Below, in pieces: positions 9,261 to 18,353 of a DNA stretch of 64,000 nt. Origin of the DNA: JBOGNO01 sp050747245 (GTDB lineage: Bacteria; Acidobacteriota; Terriglobia; Acidiferrales; UBA7541); NCBI GenBank assembly GCA_050747245.1, contig JBOGNO010000009.1:1-64000 (forward strand), given 5' to 3'. Each line of letters begins with the position of its first letter. Positions within the stretch are counted from its first letter, which is position 1. A program made the translations under genes and the position numbers. The notes under the pieces were generated by a model, which did no database searches, was not told where the DNA came from, and was given only the letters and a program-made list of their open reading frames with translations.

Positions 9261-10790
9261 ATGGAAACGCCTGAAAAATCGGTGTTGGCCGGGGAATTCA
9301 CCCTTCCGCCTGGCAAAGACGTCTACGGTGAACTGACGCTCTCGGGATCGAAGACTTCGCTATATCTCCGTGACAAGGAATTCTTCAGCACGCATTCCAT
9401 CCCCGATCAATTCATCAAAGGCGTCCTTCACGACCTCACAAAGGTCTCCTTGATTCATTGCATCACGACGTCCGGGACGGGGTCCGGTAGCCGAGGAAAG
9501 GAGAGGTATCACTTCGCGACCGTCTTCCCCCACTTTGTCGTTTCCGGTGATAGGCACCTTGCCCCAGACCAGAAGACGATTGCCGAAGTCCATTTTGTTA
9601 TAGACGACGCAAGCACGCTGTTCTATGACTTCGACGCGTTCGGCTTCCTGATTGATGCGCGCCCATTCATAGAGGAGATCACTAAAGCCAACGTCCTTCA
9701 ACGCGAAGTCGCAATTGGACCCAATCCCGAAATCCTATTCTTCACCGGCAAGAATGAGATATTCACTGTCGACACCGTGCTAGGAAGGATTTCTGCCTCG
9801 CACAGGCCCACCCGTAGTCTGGGTGGCCCCAATGGCGTACAACTGAACAACACAATCTTCGCAACCATCGCTTTCAAGGAATCAGCCAACCTTGACGAGT
9901 CCATCCTCCGCACGTCCACGCTCCTCAGGTATTTCGGAATGTTGATCGGACGCCCGCAAAACCTACTAAAACTAGTCCTCCTGACCAAATCCGATCAGGA
10001 AGAGCCAGACTTCCTCCAAGTCTATTGGAGCATGCCACCGAACCGCGATCCCTCCCATGAATGGGAAAAACCGCATCCTTCCGACGTGCTGACGGACGCT
10101 GTTAGGCAACCAGAAGAGTTTTCGCGAGTTCTGGCGAGTTGGCTGGACCGACAGGACGCTTGGCGCGACGCCCGCTGGCGGTTTTTCAATTGCTTTGCCG
10201 AACAGAACCACTACGGCCCCGACCGGCTGATTGGCTCTGCGAACATGTTTGATATTCTTCCCAGTTCTGCCGTGCCAGCGGAGGTACCGCTATCGAAAGA
10301 ACTTGAAGCTGCAAGAAAAGTCAGCCGTGGGGCATTCCTCCCATTGAGGCTGACCCCTCAGGGCGGCAGCATTCTAGATGCGTTAGGCCGCATCGGGAAA
10401 GCAAGTCTCAAGCAGAAAGTCGGCCACAGAGCAAGGAAAATTGCTGAGGCAGTAGGAGACCGATTCCCTGAACTGCAACTAGTTACAGATGAGGCAGTAA
10501 ATTGCCGGAACTTTTTTGTTCATGGCGGCAAGCCTCGGTTCGATTACAGCAGCAATGTCGATGCCATGTCGCTCTTCACAGACACCTTGGAGTTTGTGTT
10601 CGCCGCGTCAGACCTCATCGAAGCCGGATGGGACGTTAAGAGGTGGTCCAACGTCCCCACGACGATGTCCCATCCCTTTGCCCGTTTCCGCGTAACCTAC
10701 GCCACACGCCTTAGAGAACTGAAAGCTCTACTTCCGCCAAGAGCCTCCACATCCAACAGAGCTGCTGACAGCGAGGAAATACCCGATTAG
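9261..10790 (+). CDS. apeA: ApeA-like HEPN anti-phage protein
   Basis: A 509-residue protein matching the single-gene defence family ApeA: an N-terminal ApeA domain of about 300 residues (opening VLAGEFTLPPGKDVYGELTL, with beta-rich segments such as TLFYDFDAFGFLID) and a C-terminal HEPN domain. The HEPN catalytic motif R-x4-H is explicit as CRNFFVHGG, with R416 and H421, so it should be an active RNase. In this family, sensing of infection is thought to unleash RNA cleavage and halt the host. ATG 9261 is chosen because the conserved part begins a few residues later; the frame is open to 9114. The gene stands alone, and its base composition looks less GC-rich than its neighbours, consistent with transfer. 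Confidence 0.82.
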   Translation: METPEKSVLAGEFTLPPGKDVYGELTLSGSKTSLYLRDKEFFSTHSIPDQFIKGVLHDLTKVSLIHCITTSGTGSGSRGKERYHFATVFPHFVVSGDRHLAPDQKTIAEVHFVIDDASTLFYDFDAFGFLIDARPFIEEITKANVLQREVAIGPNPEILFFTGKNEIFTVDTVLGRISASHRPTRSLGGPNGVQLNNTIFATIAFKESANLDESILRTSTLLRYFGMLIGRPQNLLKLVLLTKSDQEEPDFLQVYWSMPPNRDPSHEWEKPHPSDVLTDAVRQPEEFSRVLASWLDRQDAWRDARWRFFNCFAEQNHYGPDRLIGSANMFDILPSSAVPAEVPLSKELEAARKVSRGAFLPLRLTPQGGSILDALGRIGKASLKQKVGHRARKIAEAVGDRFPELQLVTDEAVNCRNFFVHGGKPRFDYSSNVDAMSLFTDTLEFVFAASDLIEAGWDVKRWSNVPTTMSHPFARFRVTYATRLRELKALLPPRASTSNRAADSEEIPD

Positions 10791-11227
10791 CTTCCGGGAT
10801 ACCAGGGGCCGTCGCCACACAAAAAATGAGCCACTCCCCAAGGCGTACTCCCATTGAGAATCTCTCGGCAAAGTGCTAAACTGCTTTTAGATTTTGACAA
10901 ACCCAAATGGAAACGCGACCGCTGCGAGACCAAAATTTCATGCGGTGCGGAGTGGGCTAGAAACGGGGTTGAAGCCTTGATTCGCGTTCAAAATCAGCAT
11001 CAACCCTTTCCTTATCATTCACTTACGCGAGAAAAACTCATAATTCGATTCTACCCGCAACACTCCGCGAACAAGATCTCCTCTATCTCATTGAAAAGAA
11101 AGACTAGGAGGGAACTCTAATCGAGACAAAACAGCGAATTAACTTTTTCAAGGCTCCTGCATCCAATCCCCCCAGTGTCGCGCACTTGAAGCGCGCACAA
11201 ATCTAAAAAGGGGATGGGAGACAGTCG
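10791..11227. other. Intergenic region, one doubtful 88-codon frame
   Basis: About 437 bp of comparatively AT-rich sequence. An open frame at 10854-11120 (plus) codes for a basic 88-residue peptide with no recognisable domain and no ribosome site; I do not accept it as a gene. The region presumably holds the promoter of the dehydrogenase gene. I see no tRNA or clear hairpin. Confidence 0.4.
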
Positions 11228-12247
11228 ATGGCAAAAATGAAAGTAGCGCAAGTGCCCAAGCCGGGCGCCGACTTTGAAATCGTCGAGCGCGAAATCCCGC
11301 AACCCGGCCCGGGCCAGGTGCGTCTCCGAGTTCAGGCTTGCGGGATCTGTCACAGCGACAAACTGACGAAGGAAGGTCTCTGGACGGGAATCGAATATCC
11401 TCGCGCCCCCGGACACGAAGTCGTCGGTGTCATCGACGCCGTTGGCTCAGGCGTTGCCCCGTGGAAGACTGGCCAGCGCGTCGGAGTCGGCTGGTTCGGC
11501 GGCGTCGACGGAACTTGCATCGCCTGCCGCCGCGGAGATTTCGTCAACTGCGCCACGCTGAAAATTCCGGGCATCAGCTACGACGGCGGCTATCAGCAGT
11601 ACATGGTCGTCCCGCAGGAAGCGCTCGCGCTTGTGCCTGACGTGCTCGATTCCGCCGATGCTGGCCCGCTCATGTGCGCCGGGATCACCACCTACAATGC
11701 GCTCCGCCATAGCGGCGCGCTTCCCGGCGACGTTGTTGCCGTTCTCGGAGTCGGCGGCCTCGGCCATCTCGGCATCCAGTTCGCTAACAAATTTGGTTAC
11801 AAGACCGTCGCCATCAGCCGCGGCCCGGAAAATTCCGCGCTCTCGAAAAAATTGGGCGCGCACATCTATATCGATAGCAAAGCCACCAAGCCCGCCGAAG
11901 AACTTCAAAAACTCGGCGGCGCTCGCGTCATTCTCGCCACCGCGCCCAGCTCGCAAGCGATGTCCGAACTCGTGGACGGCCTCGGCATTGGCGGAAAAAT
12001 GCTCGTCATCGGCGCCACTTTCGATCCCATTCAGGTCACTCCGCTTCAGTTGATCATCAATCGCCGGACAATTCAGGGCTGGCCCGCGGGCACGTCCATG
12101 GATTCCGAAGACACCCTGCGCTTCGCGGCGCTCAGCGGCGTGCGTCCGATGATCGAAAAGTATCCGTTCGAAAAAGTGAACGAAGCTTACGCGCGCATGA
12201 TAAGCGGCAAAGCGGAATTTCGCGTCGTGATCACTTTCGGCGCATGA
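11228..12247 (+). CDS. Zinc-dependent alcohol dehydrogenase
   Basis: A medium-chain NAD(P)-dependent alcohol dehydrogenase of 339 residues. The catalytic zinc ligands are in CGICHSD and GHE. The structural zinc site appears incomplete: around DGTCIACRRGDFVNC only three cysteines are visible, with Asp-Gly where the first Cys normally sits. The nucleotide motif is GVGGLG, followed by the strand KTVAISRG, in which the acidic residue of NAD-preferring enzymes is absent, so NADPH is possible. The start ATG follows a GGGAG site. It is a single gene, and rnpB begins 41 bp after its stop. Confidence 0.92.
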   Translation: MAKMKVAQVPKPGADFEIVEREIPQPGPGQVRLRVQACGICHSDKLTKEGLWTGIEYPRAPGHEVVGVIDAVGSGVAPWKTGQRVGVGWFGGVDGTCIACRRGDFVNCATLKIPGISYDGGYQQYMVVPQEALALVPDVLDSADAGPLMCAGITTYNALRHSGALPGDVVAVLGVGGLGHLGIQFANKFGYKTVAISRGPENSALSKKLGAHIYIDSKATKPAEELQKLGGARVILATAPSSQAMSELVDGLGIGGKMLVIGATFDPIQVTPLQLIINRRTIQGWPAGTSMDSEDTLRFAALSGVRPMIEKYPFEKVNEAYARMISGKAEFRVVITFGA

Positions 12248-12288
12248 AAAAGTTGTGCAGTTGTTCGCTGCGCTCTATAATTTGATTT

Positions 12289-12784
12289 GCGGGCGAGACG
12301 GGTGATCGCCGGCCTGTTGGCTTCGCGCTCTTCGGAGCGCGGCGCCTCGCGGGCGGGAGGAAAGTCCGGACTCCGCAGGGCAACGCGCCTGGTAACGCCA
12401 GGGGACGCGGTCCGAAAGAATCGCGCCACGGAAAGTGCCACAGAAAATAAACCGCCGGTGTGTGATGTGCTCGGCCGCTGGCACGAGGTAAACCTCGGGC
12501 TCGCGTCTTTCAGCCGTCGGCACAGGGTAAGGGTGAAAAGGTGGGGTAAGAGCCCACCGCCCCGGTGGCGACATCGGGGGCACGGAAAACCCCGCGTGGA
12601 GCAAGGTCAAATAGGAGGGAAGGGCCGGCCCGGCCCGTCAGAACCCTCGGGTAGGCCGCTGGAGTCCGGGCGCGAGTCCGGACCTAGAGGAATGGTCGCC
12701 CCGATTTGCGGTCATTGTTGCTCGGCGAATTCGCTTCGCGGCAAGCCGCGCTTCGGACAAAATCCGGCTTACAGTCTCGCCCGC
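12289..12784 (+). ncRNA. rnpB: RNase P RNA (bacterial type A)
   Basis: The ribozyme that trims tRNA 5' leaders. The diagnostic block gaggaaagtccggactcc lies at 12357-12374, the conserved cacagaaaataaaccgcc at about 12440, and the 3' core gtaagggtgaaaaggtgg at about 12527. The closing 3' block is acaaaatccggcttacag at 12757-12774. The ends are set by stem P1: gcgggcgaga (12289-12298) pairs perfectly with tctcgcccgc (12775-12784). At about 496 nt it is longer than the usual 350-420, with the extra length in GC-rich peripheral stems. Confidence 0.95.
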
Positions 12785-12846
12785 AACTTTCGTTTTGATT
12801 TTCATTTCTGCCGCTCAGCATTCGAAAAACCTCCCCGGAATTTTTC

Positions 12847-13329
12847 CTAGGGAGATTTTTTCCCGGCGGCAGCGGGATTCGTCCCGGAGGAAGAGCCCGG
12901 CCGATTGTCGTGGGCTGATCCTTTGAGGTACTCGTCCACTGCCGATGTGCTTTGCGGTGAATTCCCGGGCGTCATGCCAGAATGAACTTGATCCGTCGGT
13001 GGATGCGCGAACTGACCGCCCGCGGGCGAGTTGCGAATGACCACCCAATCACCGGCATGGCGCTCCAAAAAATAAGTTATCTGCATCGTCGTGCCGCCCT
13101 GCTTCAGGCGGAATTCAACATTTGCCTGCGCCTGATCGCCATTGATCGTGATGTCGCTGACACTGGAATCCATCGCGGCCATGTTAATGGTGGTGAGACT
13201 GCTGAGATGCTTTTGCACCGCAGCCGAAACAGCATCGCGGTCGCTCTTGGGAGTAGCGCTGGTTTTCGCGCAGCCTCCCGCACTCATCAATAGGAGGCCA
13301 ATCGCCGTGATTGCCAGCCAAAGTTTCAT
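12847..13329 (-). CDS. Small lipoprotein, unknown function
   Basis: A 160-residue predicted lipoprotein. The signal peptide MKLWLAITAIGLLLMSAGGC has a lipobox ending SAGGC, giving a lipid-modified Cys20. The mature part has a compact domain (SDRDAVSAAVQKHLSSL, ITINGDQAQANVEFRLK, MQITYFLERHAGDWVVI) and a Pro/Ser/Gly-rich tail. No family is recognised. Its start overlaps the stop of the upstream oxidoreductase by 4 bp, so it is the last gene of the multihaem electron-transfer operon and may support it in the periplasm. Confidence 0.75.
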   Translation of the reverse strand: MKLWLAITAIGLLLMSAGGCAKTSATPKSDRDAVSAAVQKHLSSLTTINMAAMDSSVSDITINGDQAQANVEFRLKQGGTTMQITYFLERHAGDWVVIRNSPAGGQFAHPPTDQVHSGMTPGNSPQSTSAVDEYLKGSAHDNRPGSSSGTNPAAAGKKSP

Positions 13330-14813
13330 GCGAATGTCCTTTCAAGATCCAGAGAGAGCGCCTTCTCAACGATTTCGATCCCTGTTCGACGAAGAAATTC
13401 GTCGGGGCTTTCTCCGCCGATCAAGATGAACACGAAGTCATTCTTGATTTCGACCTGCGTTCCAGCTACGTCAACTTTTGCACTGGCCGGATGGACTTCG
13501 AGCAGGTTGGCTTTTCGGAGAATCTTAAGACGAGACTCCTTTTCAGCCGTTTCGAGAAGCTTGAGATTGCGATCGCGCAAGCGCTGGAAAACGTCCCCGC
13601 GATAGGAGAGCGTGACGCGATTGCGCCCCTCTCGACTCAAGGCCAGGGCAGCCTCCACAGCGGAATCCCCACCGCCGACGATTAGGATGTCCTTGCCCTC
13701 GTACGTTTCCGCTTCGATAAGTTTGTAAGCAACTTTGCCCAGATTCTCGCCGGAAATTCCGAGCGACTTCGGAGTCCCGCGTTTGCCGATGGCGAGAATC
13801 ACATACGCGGCGTGATATTTTCCTTTCGCCGTTTCGATGGCGAAGCCCTCTCCGTTGCGATGGACTCGCTCCACGCGCTCATTGGTCTGAATGCGGACGC
13901 CCGTATTGGCGATGATGGTTTGCCAGACAGAGAGCAAAGTTTCCTTTGTGCCATCGGCGACATACAGCGGACCGTAAAGCGGAATTTCAATCGGCTCCGC
14001 CATGAGGAATTTGTGGCGCGGATATTGACGTATGGTCGAGGCAATTTCCCCCTGCTCCAGGGCAAGATATCGTAGCCCGTGCTGTTGCGCCGTCAGAGTG
14101 GCGCTCAATCCCGCCGGACCGGCGCCAACGATTGCGACATCGTAACTCTCCGATCCATTCGGCTGCGCGCCAGACGACTCAATCCTGGGCCGAACCTCAC
14201 TTATGCGCGCACGAATGTAATCCACGGCCAACTTGCCTTCATTCACGGCGGTCTTGATCAAGCCCATGCCGCCCAACTCTCCTACGATAAAAACGCCCGG
14301 AATGTTGGTTTCGTAATTCTCCTTTACGTTGGGGACTTTTACCGTCTGTAGAACTCCACCGAAGGAGAGAGTGATGGCGGAAGTCGGACAAACTGCAACG
14401 CACTTCGCATGGCCCACACAGCGATCGGGGTTGGCAAGAATCGCTTTGCCTCCAGCCATTTCGAGAGTCCCCGTTTCGGGACAATCTTCGACGCAGCTGC
14501 CACAGCCAACGCAGAGAGACGCGTTTATTACGGGCTTCGGCTTGCCGGACTTCTCCGAACCGCTGCTCACTTGCACTTGCGCGCGATGAACACTCCACAT
14601 TACAAGAGCTGCCCCGCAATGCGCGCAGAAAGCTGTGCCTTTAGCGATGGAAACACTGCAGCGCGGACACGGAACCGTCTCCACGGAGCGGGTCGAAGAA
14701 GGGGAGGGGGATTGCGCCGCAGGTTTTTGAGCAACCGTGAGCTGCTTCAGGTAGCGACGCACGAAAAAGAACGTCACCGCGCCCGCGATCAAAAAGGCTA
14801 ATAGGGTTTCCAT
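13326..14813 (-). CDS. Membrane-anchored ferredoxin/FAD-NAD(P) oxidoreductase
   Basis: A 495-residue electron-entry protein. In order: an N-terminal membrane helix (5-19), a zinc ribbon (C49, C52, C63, C66), a dicluster ferredoxin domain (C101/C104/C107/C111, and C132/H135/C138/C142 with His in place of one Cys), a segment IPGVFIVGELGGMG (about 171-184), then a thioredoxin-reductase-like two-Rossmann unit with FAD motif GAGPAG at 230 and NAD(P) motif GGGDSA. It lacks the CxxC redox site of thioredoxin reductase. The PGVFIVGE segment normally closes the FAD domain but here precedes it. It sits 8 bp after the cytochrome b-like gene, so I infer it passes electrons between NAD(P)H or ferredoxin and that protein. 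Confidence 0.85.
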   Translation of the reverse strand: METLLAFLIAGAVTFFFVRRYLKQLTVAQKPAAQSPSPSSTRSVETVPCPRCSVSIAKGTAFCAHCGAALVMWSVHRAQVQVSSGSEKSGKPKPVINASLCVGCGSCVEDCPETGTLEMAGGKAILANPDRCVGHAKCVAVCPTSAITLSFGGVLQTVKVPNVKENYETNIPGVFIVGELGGMGLIKTAVNEGKLAVDYIRARISEVRPRIESSGAQPNGSESYDVAIVGAGPAGLSATLTAQQHGLRYLALEQGEIASTIRQYPRHKFLMAEPIEIPLYGPLYVADGTKETLLSVWQTIIANTGVRIQTNERVERVHRNGEGFAIETAKGKYHAAYVILAIGKRGTPKSLGISGENLGKVAYKLIEAETYEGKDILIVGGGDSAVEAALALSREGRNRVTLSYRGDVFQRLRDRNLKLLETAEKESRLKILRKANLLEVHPASAKVDVAGTQVEIKNDFVFILIGGESPDEFLRRTGIEIVEKALSLDLERTFA

Positions 14814-14821
14814 CGCTCGCT

Positions 14822-15763
14822 CTACAAATATCCGAGCAACATGGCCGTGGCAATATGCAAAACCGCCAGAACAACGAATGCATAACTAAACGGCCGATGC
14901 ACAACGTGCCAAAGCTGAAAGACTCGCTGCGACCGGGAAAGGAAGATCATTCGCTTTGAGAGCGCCGCTTGCTTCCGTGCCGCCCGCACCACTGTTTCGA
15001 GCTCTTGATTGCCGCTCGCCAAGATCCCGCCGAGACTAAACGTGGCCCCTGCCATGCCGAGAACAGTTCGGCGCAAAGCCGCAATGCGGAAAGGACGCGC
15101 CAAGTCGAGCCCGAACATCCAGACAATTGCGCCGAGGGCGGACTTGTGCTCAATCTGATCGGTGTGAGGGAGATGGAATGCCCGAGCGAGAGCTTGTGGC
15201 GTGAGAATGCGCTGTTTGGCAAGTTGATCCCTTAAACGTAGCTGCTCCTCCTGCAATTCCTGCCAGCTGAGCTCCGCCGCGTTCAAGTGCCGTGGAATTT
15301 GCGCGTACAGATAGCGGCCCACAACCCCGCTGATCGCGACTGCCACCATGATCCAGAAAGCCATGCCGGCAATCCCGCGGAATTTGAATGCCGCGTGAAA
15401 CGCGATTATCACGGGCGCGCTTACGCCGAGGACGATGTGAAAGTCGAGCCAGTGCTTGGTCGCGCCGAATTTCCGGAGCCAAGCCCAACGCTTCCGGAAG
15501 TAGTAGAGATAAATCAGGAAAAAGAGCGCCACGCCGAAAATTCCGAGCTTGATGCCAATCGCGCCGCTGGGGCGCAGCAGAGCATGCTTCGGGGAGAGAG
15601 GGCGCTGCGCGACGCTGAGCATGTAGTAATCGAATCCATAGGCGCCTATGGCCAGGATGAATGCAACGGCGAGGGCCCAGGCTGCCGCCAGCCGGACATG
15701 ATGCGGGCGTTCCGCGTCGATGACCGGCGCAGTGAGGGTTCGTATCGTGGCGTTAGTTGTCAT
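14822..15763 (-). CDS. Cytochrome b-like membrane protein with two HX13H pairs
   Basis: About 313 residues from ATG 15763; the frame is open to 15856, but that part lies in the upstream gene. Hydrophobic helices are at about 25-50, 70-88, 107-124, 132-150, and near 290-310. Two of them carry histidine pairs 14 residues apart: H109/H123 and H289/H303, the spacing used to hold two b haems across a membrane. A soluble helical region (about 165-205) sits between. I infer a transmembrane b-type electron carrier linking the cytoplasmic oxidoreductase to the periplasmic cytochromes. It overlaps the upstream gene by 11 bp. I know no exact family. Confidence 0.75.
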   Translation of the reverse strand: MTTNATIRTLTAPVIDAERPHHVRLAAAWALAVAFILAIGAYGFDYYMLSVAQRPLSPKHALLRPSGAIGIKLGIFGVALFFLIYLYYFRKRWAWLRKFGATKHWLDFHIVLGVSAPVIIAFHAAFKFRGIAGMAFWIMVAVAISGVVGRYLYAQIPRHLNAAELSWQELQEEQLRLRDQLAKQRILTPQALARAFHLPHTDQIEHKSALGAIVWMFGLDLARPFRIAALRRTVLGMAGATFSLGGILASGNQELETVVRAARKQAALSKRMIFLSRSQRVFQLWHVVHRPFSYAFVVLAVLHIATAMLLGYL

Positions 15764-16598
15764 TGGGAGTAGAGGCCTCAAGTTTGATTTCCGATCGATA
15801 TTCGCGGTAATTCTCGAATTGATGGATGTTGCGCCAGTGCTGATGCGGAGTCTCAAGATCGATCGTCGCCGAGACAGGCAGCCACATGGGTTGCAGTTCG
15901 ATTTTGAGTTTGACCGGACCGTAGGTAAGTTGGGCGCGAAGACTCTTCAGTCCCAAATCCGCAAGCGTTGATCCGACGTTTGCATCGATGCGGTGGATCG
16001 CACCAGTAGCCGGATCTATCCACGCAATTCCAGACAGCTCGATTTGTCTGTCTCCAGAGGGCATCTGGTAGAGCGCCGGCGAGGGAGTTCCCGGAATATT
16101 TTCGAAGTGAACGCGCGCGAGCGTCTTGCCCTGGAGAGATGCGTCCTCCATCCGGGTGAATCGAAAACTCGGCTCGTAGTAGGGGTGAAAGATCATCGCC
16201 AGCGCCGAAAAGCCGTAAGTGAGAACCAGGGGCCGCAACTCCAAATGCGGCGAGGGCGCGCGTTCAAGCAGGCGCTGCTCCCGCATGTGCAACTGCCCTT
16301 CATTGAATCGCACCATAATCAGCGAATCGAACCCGGTCTCCTGCTGGTAGGCGACCTTCCCGGAATCCTTCAATTTCTGCTGGATGATGTCCTCGTGATA
16401 GCGCAGATAGGCAAATTGCTCGACAAAGTCCTCCACCTGAGTGCGCGCCAGTCGCAAGAGTTGCGGCAAATCGTCGGGTTGAGAAGAGCGGCCGAGAAGT
16501 GGCACAGAGAGCAGAACGAAGAGAAGAGTCCCGGCACACGCTACACCCATGAAACAGTAGTCCGTTTTTTTATACGCCCGAGCGCTCATGATTTTCAA
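15753..16598 (-). CDS. Exported protein of the multihaem operon, unknown function
   Basis: A 281-residue protein with one N-terminal hydrophobic segment (about 14-36, signal anchor or signal peptide) and a mostly beta-rich soluble domain. It has no CxxCH and few cysteines. Segments such as LVLTYGFSALAMIFHPYYEP, RVHFENIPGTPSPALYQMP and GIAWIDPATGAIHRIDANVG read like a LolA/outer-membrane-protein-like fold, but I cannot name the family. It starts 2 bp after the beta-barrel gene, so it is translationally linked and probably acts in the periplasm beside the cytochromes. Confidence 0.7.
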   Translation of the reverse strand: MKIMSARAYKKTDYCFMGVACAGTLLFVLLSVPLLGRSSQPDDLPQLLRLARTQVEDFVEQFAYLRYHEDIIQQKLKDSGKVAYQQETGFDSLIMVRFNEGQLHMREQRLLERAPSPHLELRPLVLTYGFSALAMIFHPYYEPSFRFTRMEDASLQGKTLARVHFENIPGTPSPALYQMPSGDRQIELSGIAWIDPATGAIHRIDANVGSTLADLGLKSLRAQLTYGPVKLKIELQPMWLPVSATIDLETPHQHWRNIHQFENYREYRSEIKLEASTPNDN

Positions 16599-16600
16599 TG

Positions 16601-18331
16601 TCAGAACCGCTTGCCCGCGGAAAATTGCAATTGATCAAAATTCATCGTTCCGCCCCGCTGCCAGGTGTAGCCGGCCTGAAAGAAAAGCAGCTTGCCCGGG
16701 GACCAATCGAGGAAAGAAGTGATGAAATGGGTTTGCGAAGTTCGCGTCAGGGGCGAGACAAAATTTTGAAATCCGCACTGCAACTGCCACTCAATGCTTT
16801 CAAACAGGGTCCGGGATAGTGAGATGGACTTGTAATTTCCGCTACCGAACGAGCTGTTAAACTTCGAATAACGCAAGTCGGCACGAAAGCCGGTGCGCCA
16901 GACCTGCCCCAAGGTGACACCGTACATTTGGTTCCAGGAACTATTCTTGTCGCCCGACCGCGCGCTTCGCCCCAGAGACGTGTAGACAGTAATTCTCTTC
17001 GGAAGAGATACGCGCACGCCGCCGCTGAGACCCTGAAAAAGAAAGCGATCCAGGAGACCTGTGCCAATGAGGGCGGGATCGAATGTTGGAAAGTCGCGAA
17101 AATAGTAGTGGTTCAAATCGAGTTCTAAGTGCGGGTGCGGCTGGTAACGAAGCGTCACATAACTGCGATTCAGACCGCCGGTGCTCGTCATCGTAGTGGC
17201 CGGCGTGCCGCCAGACGGGGGGATTGTGCCCGGCGCATTGACAAGCACGGAATGAGGGGCATCAACTTCCATGGCGTCGTAGATAGAAAACTTCCGGCCG
17301 ACGGAAACCGTGGTCTCGGAAAAGCCAAACTGCCGGTTGGCGTGCCATTTTATGGCGCTCACAGCCACGCCGAAGGTGGTCGAATATTTTACGGTTTCAA
17401 ATGTGCCGCCGGCAAAGTTGACGAAAAATCCGGCCAACCGCTGGTTAGGGTTGTAGTCATAAGAAGTGGGATCCGGAGTTGAGCCGCCGAAGATGCCGAG
17501 CGTCGCGTGCTCGCCCGCTCGTCGCCCGAAATAGCCGCCGTCGATTGTGTCAAGGCTTGTGGCCCAGGGAAGATACAGGCGCCCGCCGCCCGCAACCAGC
17601 CTTGAATTGGGGTTGTCGTAGGTTAGGCTCAAATGATACGTGCGATTGATTAAATCGTTGACGGTCACAGGTGCAGCGCTGCCCGAGAGCGAGGTGAAAC
17701 GCCCGCGCCAGTAGCCGCTGAAATTCCAGTAAGTGCCCGCGATGCGGGTCATGTCCATGCGCGCGACCATCCCGAATTCAGAGCTCCTACTCGAGGGATT
17801 GCTGTGAGAGAGAATTGAGTCGTACTCAAATCCAATGCGGCCGCGAGTCCGGTTTATTTCCGGTGAAGGCGGGCGCGGCACCGAGGCCCGCGCCTCTTCG
17901 ATCACTGGATCTCCGCTCGAAAACGTGATGACCTGCGCATACGGACGAGTGCCATCGAGACTCTCTATTTTCTTCTGCTGCTCCCGCTTTATTTTTAATT
18001 CCTCAGGGGCAAATCGCGCGATGTCCCCCACCACGATGGGCTCGCCTGAAAACGTGACCTGGCACACTGCGGAGGACGCCGCTACGGAAACGACTTGAAG
18101 CGTGGCGATAATTCCCGAGGGCGGAGGCGGCGACGAGTTGGCAGGCTCCGGCGGCACTTGAATGGGCTGGCGCTCGATAATCAGCTTCTGACCTTCCTTC
18201 AGACCAGTGGAACGGCCTCCGTCTAGATACACTACGTCCTGCGCGATGTACTTCACGCGAAAGGTGATATTTTCAATCGTTTCCTGCGCCCGCGCGAAAG
18301 AGGGCAGCAGGGCGACCAAGAGGGACGCCAT
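16601..18331 (-). CDS. Outer-membrane beta-barrel protein, putative cytochrome conduit porin
   Basis: A 576-residue exported protein. A signal peptide ends at FARAQ. A small N-terminal domain with VVYLDGGRSTGLKEGQKLI follows, then a Pro-rich linker. From about residue 165 to the end there are alternating amphipathic strands rich in Tyr, Arg, Gly and Ser, ending in Phe (SAGKRF), the mark of an outer-membrane barrel. The strand count is consistent with a large barrel of MtrB/porin size. It follows a 25-haem cytochrome by 22 bp, which suggests a porin-cytochrome pair. The annotated ATG has no ribosome site; an in-frame ATT at 18358 would add ISKRFQIVS, giving a proper basic N-region. Confidence 0.75.
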   Translation of the reverse strand: MASLLVALLPSFARAQETIENITFRVKYIAQDVVYLDGGRSTGLKEGQKLIIERQPIQVPPEPANSSPPPPSGIIATLQVVSVAASSAVCQVTFSGEPIVVGDIARFAPEELKIKREQQKKIESLDGTRPYAQVITFSSGDPVIEEARASVPRPPSPEINRTRGRIGFEYDSILSHSNPSSRSSEFGMVARMDMTRIAGTYWNFSGYWRGRFTSLSGSAAPVTVNDLINRTYHLSLTYDNPNSRLVAGGGRLYLPWATSLDTIDGGYFGRRAGEHATLGIFGGSTPDPTSYDYNPNQRLAGFFVNFAGGTFETVKYSTTFGVAVSAIKWHANRQFGFSETTVSVGRKFSIYDAMEVDAPHSVLVNAPGTIPPSGGTPATTMTSTGGLNRSYVTLRYQPHPHLELDLNHYYFRDFPTFDPALIGTGLLDRFLFQGLSGGVRVSLPKRITVYTSLGRSARSGDKNSSWNQMYGVTLGQVWRTGFRADLRYSKFNSSFGSGNYKSISLSRTLFESIEWQLQCGFQNFVSPLTRTSQTHFITSFLDWSPGKLLFFQAGYTWQRGGTMNFDQLQFSAGKRF

Positions 18332-18353
18332 GGAGACAATCTGAAATCGTTTG

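Noticed and set aside
10854..11120. Possible 88-residue basic protein
   Set aside because: No ribosome site, domain or hydrophobic segment; AT-rich non-coding sequence is the simpler view.
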